Source: Hahella chejuensis KCTC 2396
GTDB lineage: Bacteria; Pseudomonadota; Gammaproteobacteria; Pseudomonadales; Oleiphilaceae
Assembly (NCBI RefSeq): GCF_000012985.1
Contig: NC_007645.1
Span: 992,001 to 1,056,000 of the forward strand
Reading direction: 5' to 3'
DNA: 64,000 nucleotides
Numbering within the stretch: position 1 is the first letter of the stretch; each line of letters starts with the position of its first letter. A program made the position numbers and the translations under genes. The notes below the pieces were generated by a model. The model saw only the letters and a list, made by a program, of their open reading frames with translations, ran no database searches and had not been told where the DNA came from. Shown here piece after piece: positions 47,095 to 54,141 of this stretch.

Positions 47095-48912
47095 GTGATC
47101 GAGAAATTAAGAAATATTGCTATCATTGCCCACGTTGACCACGGTAAAACTACTCTGGTCGACAAACTCCTTCAGCAGTCGGGCACCTTAGGCCGCAAGG
47201 ACATGGACGCTGAACGCGTTATGGATTCCAATGATCAGGAACGTGAGCGCGGCATTACTATATTGGCGAAAAATACCGCCATCAAGTGGAATGATTACCG
47301 AATTAATATCGTAGACACACCTGGGCACGCTGACTTTGGCGGCGAAGTTGAACGTGTTCTGTCTATGGTTGACTCTGTTCTCCTGCTCGTCGATGCAGTT
47401 GACGGTCCTATGCCGCAAACTCGCTTCGTAACTCAAAAGGCGTTTGCTCGCGGTCTGAAGCCTATCGTTGTCGTCAATAAAGTCGATCGTCCTGGCGCCC
47501 GTCCTGATTGGGTCGTCGGTGAAGTGATGGACCTTTTTGATCGCCTGGGCGCTACAGAAGAACAGCTGGATTTCCCTGTTATTTACGCTTCAGCATTGAA
47601 CGGCATTGCGGGGCTTGAGCCGGATGCGTTGCAACAAGACATGACGCCTCTGTTTGAAATGGTAGTTGAGAAGGTGCCCGCGCCGTCTGTCGATGTTAAT
47701 GGCCCTTTCCAAATGCAGATTAGCGCCCTCGATTACAACAGTTATGTTGGCGTTATCGGAATAGGACGCGTTTCCCGCGGTAAAGTAAAAACCAATACGC
47801 CTGTCGTCGTGGTTGATCGCGATGGAGGCAAGCGTAATGGACGCGTATTGACGGTAATGGGCTATCACGGCCTGCAGCGTGTGGACGTGCCTGAAGCGGA
47901 AGCTGGGGACATTATCTGTGTTACGGGGCTGGATGAGCTGAATATCTCCGATACGTTATGTAGCCCTGAGCGCCCGGAAGCACTGCCGGCGTTGATCGTG
48001 GACGAGCCAACTGTCAGCATGACATTCCAGGTCAACGACTCCCCATTCGCTGGTAAAGAAGGCAAGTACGTCACCAGTAGAAATATCAAGGAGCGTCTGG
48101 AGAAAGAGCTGCTGTACAACGTAGCTTTGCGTGTAGAGCAAGGCGACTCTCCTGACAAATTTATCGTATCCGGTCGCGGCGAGTTGCACTTGTCCGTATT
48201 GATCGAAACCATGCGTCGCGAAGGATTTGAGTTAGGCGTTTCTCGTCCAGAAGTTATCGTGAAAGAAATTGACGGACAGAAAGTTGAGCCATACGAGCAG
48301 GTGATCATCGACGTGGAAGATGAGCACCAGGGATCGATCATGGAAGTAATGGGCCTGCGCCGTGGTGAGCTGGTTAACATGATTCCAGATGGCAAAGGAC
48401 GCACACGTCTGGAGTTTATTGTGCCTTCTCGAGGCCTGATCGGCTTCCGTTCTCAGTTTCTCACCATGACTTCAGGTACGGGCATCCTGACCCACATCTT
48501 CGATCATTATGGTCCTGTGAAAGAAGGCGTGAACGTTGAGCGTAACAATGGCGTTCTTATCTCCAACGTAGCGGGTAAAGTATTAGCATACGCTCTGTTT
48601 AACCTGCAGGATCGTGGTCGCCTGTTCGTGGATCCAAACATCGAAGTCTACGAAGGCATGATTATCGGCTTACATAGCCGAGATAACGATTTGGTTGTTA
48701 ATCCAACCAAAGCCAAGCAGCTGACCAACATTCGCGCTGCAGGTACGGACGAAAATATTCTTCTGACTCCGCCGATTCGTTTCTCTTTGGAGCAGGCGTT
48801 AGAGTTTGTTGAAGACGATGAGCTGGTTGAGGTGACGCCCAGCAACATAAGGATTCGCAAGAAGTTGCTGAAAGAGCATGAGCGTAAGCGCGCTGACCGT
48901 AGTAAGGACTGA
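47095..48912 (+). CDS. typA: Translational GTPase TypA/BipA
   Basis: TypA/BipA is a ribosome-binding GTPase of the EF-G family, active in stress and low-temperature 50S assembly. In 605 residues: G1 AHVDHGKT, G2 ERGITI, G3 [13 protein letters not shown]4 NKVDRPGAR, then EF-G-like domains, and the C-terminal domain with [18 protein letters not shown] and [17 protein letters not shown] begin at GTG 47095 (then [12 protein letters not shown]), matching the enterobacterial start; an upstream TTG adds five residues with no support. Divergent from glnA. Confidence 0.97.
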   Translation: MIEKLRNIAIIAHVDHGKTTLVDKLLQQSGTLGRKDMDAERVMDSNDQERERGITILAKNTAIKWNDYRINIVDTPGHADFGGEVERVLSMVDSVLLLVDAVDGPMPQTRFVTQKAFARGLKPIVVVNKVDRPGARPDWVVGEVMDLFDRLGATEEQLDFPVIYASALNGIAGLEPDALQQDMTPLFEMVVEKVPAPSVDVNGPFQMQISALDYNSYVGVIGIGRVSRGKVKTNTPVVVVDRDGGKRNGRVLTVMGYHGLQRVDVPEAEAGDIICVTGLDELNISDTLCSPERPEALPALIVDEPTVSMTFQVNDSPFAGKEGKYVTSRNIKERLEKELLYNVALRVEQGDSPDKFIVSGRGELHLSVLIETMRREGFELGVSRPEVIVKEIDGQKVEPYEQVIIDVEDEHQGSIMEVMGLRRGELVNMIPDGKGRTRLEFIVPSRGLIGFRSQFLTMTSGTGILTHIFDHYGPVKEGVNVERNNGVLISNVAGKVLAYALFNLQDRGRLFVDPNIEVYEGMIIGLHSRDNDLVVNPTKAKQLTNIRAAGTDENILLTPPIRFSLEQALEFVEDDELVEVTPSNIRIRKKLLKEHERKRADRSKD

Positions 48913-48949
48913 AATCCAAAAGTAGTTGGATAAAGTGATCTAGAAAGTT

Positions 48950-49012
48950 TTCGGCTTTTCCGCAGAGTGCTATAGTTCTTTCGAGTTAAAGGACAATGCT
49001 GGAAAAGCCGAA
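48950..49012. repeat. 12-bp perfect inverted repeat enclosing the next gene's start
   Basis: TTCGGCTTTTCC (48950-48961) is exactly complementary to GGAAAAGCCGAA (49001-49012), with 39 bases between. The right arm contains the GGA of the ribosome-binding site and ends on the A of the ATG of the following gene, so in RNA it could hide that start. Confidence 0.75.
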
Positions 49013-49971
49013 TGCTCACCTTATACCCAGAACTAAAGCCTCATAAAGAACACTTCCTTCCTGTAGATAATCTTCACACAATTTATATTGAAGAGTCCGG
49101 CAATAAAGACGGGCTGCCAGTATTGTTTGTGCATGACGGGCCTGGATACGGCTCTGACCCATTCTGCCGACGCCTGCTGGATTCTGAGCGCTTCCGCATC
49201 ATCATGATCGACCAGAGAGGTTGTGGTAAATCTACACCCTTGGCTGAGACTGCTCATAACCGCCCAGATGTTCTGATTCAGGACATTGAGCGGGCGAGAC
49301 AACACTTAGGTATTGAGAAGTGGATGCTGATTGGAATGGGGTGGGGCGGTTTCTTATCACAACAATATGCCGGAGCCTTTCCAGAAACTGTGTTAGGAGT
49401 AGTGATTTCTGGTTATTTTGTCGCTGATGAGCCGGGTATTTCATGGATGTTACGGGAAGGTGCGCCTAAGATGTTTCCTGATATTTGGCACGAAGTAATG
49501 AAGGATTGCCCGCAGGGGAGCGTTGCGGAAGTCCTAAGTTATTTCTCAAAGTATCTGAATGGCTCAAATGAACTGCTTCAGATACAGGCCGCAAAACAAT
49601 GGGCCGCCTGGGTGGCTAAAATTTCCACTCTGCATCCTTCTCAGGACTTGGTGGATAGGTTGACCCATCCCCACCAGGCCATTTCATTGGCGAGGTTAGG
49701 CTGTAATTTCTATCAGGAGCTAACCGACGAGCCTGTGAGTTCCGCTGCGCATTTAAAAGACATCCCGGGCATAATCGTTCATGGTCGTTATGACGCCATT
49801 TCCCCTTTGGCGAGAGCGTTTGATTTGCACCAAAGCTGGGCAGGGAGCGACTTGTACATCATTCGAGACGCTGGCCACTCAGTGAGAGATCCTGCGATGG
49901 TTGATGCGTTGATCAAATCTATTGGCTCTATGGCGGATAGGATTGGTGGCGTATCGAAACTTAATGGCTAG
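49012..49971 (+). CDS. Proline iminopeptidase homologue lacking the catalytic serine
   Basis: A 319-residue alpha/beta hydrolase whose whole length aligns by eye with proline iminopeptidase (Pip, S33 family), which removes N-terminal proline. The signatures are present, but altered: HGGPGGG reads HDGPGYG; DQRGSGRS reads DQRGCGKST; and the nucleophile elbow GGSWGS reads GMGWGG, so the catalytic Ser is Gly110. The Asp (VHGRYDAISP) and His (DAGHSVRDP) remain. As seen it should not be a serine hydrolase, and may be a pseudoenzyme or use another residue. It precedes dtd by about 95 bases, the same pip-dtd order as in Pseudomonas. Codon usage is more AT-rich than in the genes before 48 kb. Confidence 0.85.
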   Translation: MLTLYPELKPHKEHFLPVDNLHTIYIEESGNKDGLPVLFVHDGPGYGSDPFCRRLLDSERFRIIMIDQRGCGKSTPLAETAHNRPDVLIQDIERARQHLGIEKWMLIGMGWGGFLSQQYAGAFPETVLGVVISGYFVADEPGISWMLREGAPKMFPDIWHEVMKDCPQGSVAEVLSYFSKYLNGSNELLQIQAAKQWAAWVAKISTLHPSQDLVDRLTHPHQAISLARLGCNFYQELTDEPVSSAAHLKDIPGIIVHGRYDAISPLARAFDLHQSWAGSDLYIIRDAGHSVRDPAMVDALIKSIGSMADRIGGVSKLNG

Positions 49972-50064
49972 TCCTATTGACAGTTAAGTGATAGGCAGTT
50001 TTAATGCCGCAAATGTTTAAAAAGGCTGTAACGGTTCCTTAAGAATTAAGCGCGAGCGTAATAA

Positions 50065-50505
50065 ATGATCGGATTGGTTCAACGCGTTGCGCACGCTTGC
50101 GCCAAAGTGAATGGAGAAGTAATTGGCTCAATCGACGAGGGGCTTCTCGTTTTATTGGCGGTTGAGCCAGATGACACCGAACGTAAGGCGGAGAGACTGT
50201 TAGATAGAATTAGTGGCTACCGTATTTTTGCTGATCCGAATGGCAAGATGAACCTAAGCCTTAAGGATGTCGGTGGGGAATTATTGGTTGTATCACAGTT
50301 CACATTGGCGGCTGATACGAAAAAAGGTATGAGGCCAAGTTTTTCTTCTGCCGCATCACCCGAATTGGGTGAAAGGCTTTATGACCATTTTGTGGAGAAG
50401 GCTTCGGCATTGCTAAGTCGTGTTCAGACCGGGCGGTTCGGCGCAGAGATGGAGATAACGTTAACCAATATCGGTCCAACAACGTTTTCGTTGCGTGTGG
50501 AGTAA
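50065..50505 (+). CDS. dtd: D-aminoacyl-tRNA deacylase
   Basis: DTD removes D-amino acids mischarged on tRNA, proofreading translation. The 146 residues have the substrate-pocket motif LLVVSQFTLAADTKKGMRPS and the second invariant motif with Gly-cisPro, NIGPTTFSLRVE; the usual Asp of NDGP is Ile here, but the Gly-Pro pair is kept. The ATG at 50065 starts MIGLVQRVAHACAKVN, as in the family. It follows the Pip-like gene on the same strand. Confidence 0.96.
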   Translation: MIGLVQRVAHACAKVNGEVIGSIDEGLLVLLAVEPDDTERKAERLLDRISGYRIFADPNGKMNLSLKDVGGELLVVSQFTLAADTKKGMRPSFSSAASPELGERLYDHFVEKASALLSRVQTGRFGAEMEITLTNIGPTTFSLRVE

Positions 50506-50802
50506 AAGACTGTTGAAATCTAAGGATTTTGTGCTTGAGGTCTCCTCTGTAAATCCAGCCGGTTTAGCAATGGCCAGGTTTCGGAAATCCACTATGGGTT
50601 GGGGAGCCCAATAATATATTTCCTTTGTTATAGTACTGGTGCGTTTCTATGTATGTCTTCATAGGCAAAGAAGGTCACATCAATGTCAGGTGATTAACGA
50701 GCCCGTAAGGCTGTTGATTTAACTTATTGATTGTAAAAAAATTGTTTATTTGGGGCGAATCATCTAGCCTTTTTAGGATTTGAAAAATTGATTTTTTGTT
50801 AC

Positions 50803-50830
50803 AAAAAAAGATGCCTTAAAGGCACTTTTT
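50803..50830. terminator. Small bidirectional terminator-like hairpin
   Basis: TGCCT-TAA-AGGCA is flanked by an A-run on the left and a T-run on the right. It sits 300 bases past dtd and 420 bases before the porin gene, so it may end a transcript from either side or an undescribed small RNA. Confidence 0.45.
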
Positions 50831-51159
50831 GGTTGCAAAAACGACAACGTTGTATTACATATGGTTATTAATTTTCTTGTTTAGGAAAGTTGCATAACCC
50901 GTTGTTTGTAAGGATTTTTTGCCTCTCTGCAAAAAAAACTATCAGAATCTTGATGGTAAGTTGTTGATAGAGTAGGAATTTAAGCCTTTTTGGCTGACCT
51001 TCAGTGAAGAAATGTAGACCTCTGTGAAGAGGCCTGATTTGCGAAAGTCTATCAACATTTGATAACTGATGGGGTCCGGCGAAAAAGGAGGCTTTGATAT
51101 AGACAAAACATCGGATTGAAAAATGTCATTGAGTTGACATAATCACGAACTATAAATTG

Positions 51160-51177
51160 GCAAAATTTTTTTTGCCT
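51160..51177 (+). repeat. Seven-bp hairpin in probable porin leader
   Basis: GGCAAAA-TTTT-TTTTGCC is a perfect inverted repeat 73 bases before the porin start and just downstream of the candidate promoter. It might stabilise or attenuate the leader RNA. Confidence 0.45.
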
Positions 51178-51250
51178 AAATAAAGAAAAATGTGGCTTTT
51201 AACCATCAATCTTCGAAAGAAGTTGATTTAACACACAAAAGGAAGACGAA

Positions 51251-52198
51251 ATGAAAAAGACTTTGATCGCTTCAGCTGTTGCCGCTGCAACGATTTCTTC
51301 TACCACTTTTGCGATGGATCCAGCTTCTGAGCTGGCTGCACGTCTGGACTCTATGCCTACCGTTTACGGTAACATTCAGTTAGTTCAGTCATATGTAAAT
51401 GTCGATACTGGTGCTGGTGAGTCCAGTAACACTGACTTTGCTGATAATGGGTCTACTATCGGTTTCAAACACAAACATGAAATTATGCCTGGCGTTGAAG
51501 GTTTCTTCAAAGCAGAGTTTCATTTTGATGCGGATGACCAAGCCACTAACACAGGTTTAGGCGAGAAGTTTGACGAGGCTTATATCGGTGTTAAAGGTGA
51601 TTTCGGTACAGTTTTGGCTGGCTCTGAAGATACCGTTTATGAGTGGGTTGACCAAATTGACCTGTTCGAATCAGTGGGTGTTGCAGGTGACGTGGCAGGA
51701 ATGGCGGAGAGCGACACTCTGCACTACTATTCCCCTAGCTTTAGTGGTTTCACCGTTGGTGTAACCAAATCCTTGGAAGGTGGCTCAGAATATACTGCTT
51801 CTGTCGCTGCTAAGTATGAAATGGAAGCACTTCAGGTTGTATTGGGTTATGCCATCAATGATCTGGACGGTGGTGAAGATGTAATCGGTTTGTCTGGTTC
51901 ATATAAATTCGGCGACTTTAAAGTAATCGGTCAGTTCGAAACTCAAGACGAGAATGTTGATTTCTGGGCGCTTGGTGGTGTTTACACTATGGGCGCTACT
52001 CAGTTTGCTGCTGCTTATGGTTTTGCTGACTTTGAAAGCGATGAAGAAGCAAGCGAAATTACACTTCAGGCTCTGCACAACCTGTCTGACAACATGTATG
52101 TATATGTTGAATATGATCTGAAAACTCTAGAACCTGCTGGCGGTGGTGACGACACTGACGTCGAAACTTTCAATGTTGGCGCAACCTACGCGTTTTAA
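51251..52198 (+). CDS. Outer-membrane porin (general, trimeric type)
   Basis: A 315-residue porin for diffusion of small solutes. It has a signal peptide (MKKTLIASAVAAATISSTTF) and a beta-barrel pattern of alternating hydrophobic residues. The Gram-negative porin hallmarks DNGSTIGFKHKHEIMPGVEG, GEKFDEAYIGVKGDFGTVLA and DLFESVG are seen; the last residue is Phe (VGATYAF), the sorting signal for the outer membrane. Acidic loops are numerous, suggesting a marine or cation-preferring pore. GGAAG precedes the ATG. A strong terminator follows. High usage of simple codons suggests abundant expression. Confidence 0.93.
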   Translation: MKKTLIASAVAAATISSTTFAMDPASELAARLDSMPTVYGNIQLVQSYVNVDTGAGESSNTDFADNGSTIGFKHKHEIMPGVEGFFKAEFHFDADDQATNTGLGEKFDEAYIGVKGDFGTVLAGSEDTVYEWVDQIDLFESVGVAGDVAGMAESDTLHYYSPSFSGFTVGVTKSLEGGSEYTASVAAKYEMEALQVVLGYAINDLDGGEDVIGLSGSYKFGDFKVIGQFETQDENVDFWALGGVYTMGATQFAAAYGFADFESDEEASEITLQALHNLSDNMYVYVEYDLKTLEPAGGGDDTDVETFNVGATYAF

Positions 52199-52228
52199 TA
52201 TTGTCTGAAAGCATTTTCAGAAAGAAAG

Positions 52229-52255
52229 CCGGCTCATAGAGCCGGTTTTTTTTTT
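52229..52255 (+). terminator. Strong intrinsic terminator after porin
   Basis: CCGGCTC-ATA-GAGCCGG is a perfect seven-pair stem with a three-base loop, followed by ten T residues, 30 bases beyond the porin stop. Confidence 0.95.
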
Positions 52256-52309
52256 GCGCGAAAAAATTGGAGAGACTAAAACTTCATAGTGAGTTTACAG
52301 AGGGGAATC

Positions 52310-53230
52310 ATGAAAGAAGTCGAGCTTAAGTTTTCTTTTCCGCGAAAGAGATTGGTAAAAACGAACTCTGATCTCATGGCTATTTGGGGAAGCCCAAGCT
52401 CAAACACAATACTCCAAAACGTCTATTACGATACCCCTGATTTTGCTATGCAGCGCTCAAGGGTTGCCTTGAGGTTGCGGAATTTAGGAGGTGCATGGGA
52501 GCAAACTTTAAAAGGGGGGGGGAGAGATGCGGCTGGCTTGCATGTTCGCGATGAGTGGAACTGGCAATTATCAGATAACAAGTTGGATGTTTCGAAACTT
52601 TCAGGGATTGATGTTGTCAAAAATATAGATCTGGGGGATTTGGGGCCTGTATTTAAAACCAACTTTGAGCGTATCAAATGGATGATAGAGGCTAGCGGAA
52701 GCGTATTTGAGCTCGCTTTAGACGTTGGTGAGATTAGGGGCGCTACTGGTGTTAGGCCGATATCCGAGATTGAAATTGAGCTCAAAGAAGGTGATGTCTC
52801 GGCGGTTTTAGCTGTTGCCGAAAGGATAGCTAAGCAAATTCCCTGCTGGTTGAGCAAAGAAAGTAAGGCCGCTCGTGGGTATAGTCTCGTGGGTGCGCCT
52901 CCGATTGGGCGGGAATGCCAATATGAACATTCGGAGAGTGCGCAGCTCGACGAATTAATTGGCGATTTAGCATGCTATATGGAGGTCATCGCTGAGGGGG
53001 AAGGTAATGATTGGTATAAATATGTGGAATGCATGGCCGGGATTAACTCTCTACTGACTTTAAGTGGCTCAGACAGAAATGTCGGGGAGCAGATAGTTAA
53101 AGCTGAAGTTGAGTCTTTGTTTCAGTGGTTTAGTAGAAAGCAAGAGGTTGGCTTTTCCGAATATATACTCAACTCTACAGCACCTGGCTTGATAGGTTTA
53201 GAAGTGTTGAGGAAGATGCTGGCAGGTTAA
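52310..53230 (+). CDS. CYTH-domain triphosphate tunnel protein
   Basis: A 306-residue protein whose first 200 residues are a CYTH (triphosphate tunnel metalloenzyme) domain. It starts MKEVELKFSF, giving the ExExK motif (Glu3, Glu5, Lys7), and continues with the paired YDTPDFAMQRSRVALRLR, WEQTLKGGG and SEIEIELKEG strands. The enterobacterial relative YgiF hydrolyses inorganic triphosphate and lies directly upstream of glnE; here glnE is the second gene downstream. The C-terminal 100 residues are helical but not clearly a CHAD domain. I take ATG 52310 because AGAGGGG precedes it. Confidence 0.82.
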   Translation: MKEVELKFSFPRKRLVKTNSDLMAIWGSPSSNTILQNVYYDTPDFAMQRSRVALRLRNLGGAWEQTLKGGGRDAAGLHVRDEWNWQLSDNKLDVSKLSGIDVVKNIDLGDLGPVFKTNFERIKWMIEASGSVFELALDVGEIRGATGVRPISEIEIELKEGDVSAVLAVAERIAKQIPCWLSKESKAARGYSLVGAPPIGRECQYEHSESAQLDELIGDLACYMEVIAEGEGNDWYKYVECMAGINSLLTLSGSDRNVGEQIVKAEVESLFQWFSRKQEVGFSEYILNSTAPGLIGLEVLRKMLAG

Positions 53231-53253
53231 TTATGCTCTCTGTAGGAGGGAGT

Positions 53254-54042
53254 ATGCGTATCAATTTGAGATCTATTTGTTTCTTATGTATTGCTTTTAG
53301 CGTATTTGCAGCAAGCGCCAAGGAACCAGACTGGTCGGCATACTCAGAGCTACTGCAGCAATATGTTAAACCTGATCACAAAGAATATATGGATGCGAAC
53401 TTTGTAGACTATGGGGCTTTGAAAGGAAACGAGAAGTTCTCCAAACTAGTTGAGCAGATCGCAGACTTCCCTTTGTCTGACCTTGAGACCCCTGAAGAGC
53501 GCATGGCCTTTTATCTAAATGGCTATAACATTCTCGCTATCAAAATGGTCGTCGATAATTGGCCAATTGTTAAGCTTAAGTCATTGGGCTCCTTCTTTAA
53601 GCCTGTTTGGACGTTTGATGCAGGGATCTTGTGCGGAGAGAGGGTGACTCTGCGCTATTTGGAGCATGAAATCCTTCGTAAGATGGGAGATCCAAGAATT
53701 CACATGGCGCTTAACTGTGCTTCTATGAGTTGTCCAGACTTGCGTATAGAACCTTACACTGCTAGTAAGCTCCATTTACAGTTAGAGGATCAATCAAAAA
53801 AATATTTAATGCAGGATAATAAAGGTATAACCGTTGAAAAAGATGTTATCCACTTATCTAGTATATTTGGTTGGTTTGAGGACGATTTTGAAGTGGTGGG
53901 AGGGGTTGAAGCATTTGTTCGTAAGCATCGCCAAGACCTGCCTGAGGATATTAAATTCTCAGCGGACTTGCCGTACAACTGGAATGTTAACGCTATTTTG
54001 AATCGCTCAGAATTGAAGAAGGCGTTGGCAAAAAACGATTAG
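53254..54042 (+). CDS. DUF547 domain protein, exported
   Basis: A 262-residue protein with a signal peptide (MRINLRSICFLCIAFSVF then AASA). The mature part is a DUF547 domain, with AFYLNGYNILAIKMVVDNWP, LEHEILRKMGDPRIHMALNC and the Cys-rich ASMSCPDL. DUF547 may be a thiol-type or transglutaminase-like fold; its role is unknown. GGAGGG before ATG 53254 decides the start. It begins 24 bases after the CYTH gene stop, so the two are co-transcribed, with glnE 100 bases on. Confidence 0.85.
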   Translation: MRINLRSICFLCIAFSVFAASAKEPDWSAYSELLQQYVKPDHKEYMDANFVDYGALKGNEKFSKLVEQIADFPLSDLETPEERMAFYLNGYNILAIKMVVDNWPIVKLKSLGSFFKPVWTFDAGILCGERVTLRYLEHEILRKMGDPRIHMALNCASMSCPDLRIEPYTASKLHLQLEDQSKKYLMQDNKGITVEKDVIHLSSIFGWFEDDFEVVGGVEAFVRKHRQDLPEDIKFSADLPYNWNVNAILNRSELKKALAKND

Positions 54043-54141
54043 TGATTAGCAGCCCTCATGTTGTCGCACTATGAGGAGTTTGCGATGATTGTTATCGTGC
54101 TATCCTGAGCAAGAGAAATTCTGATTAGGGGAGCGCATACA

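Larger units (their letters stand above)
50506..51250. other. AT-rich 745-base gap upstream of porin
   Basis: No gene is visible. The stretch is strongly AT-rich with many A/T runs. It holds a small terminator-like hairpin (50803-50830), another hairpin in the probable leader (51160-51177), and TTGAGT-16-TATAAA (51130-51157) as a possible promoter. Room remains for a small RNA or regulator sites, but I cannot point to one. Confidence 0.6.

Noticed and set aside
51135-51157. TTGACA followed by TATAAA before the porin
   Set aside because: Spacing of 11 bases is too short for a sigma-70 promoter; the overlapping TTGAGT with 16-base spacing fits better.
51159-51178. Possible sigma-54 promoter (TGGCA...TTGCC) before the porin
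   Set aside because: The GG-to-GC spacing is three bases too long; better read as a hairpin.
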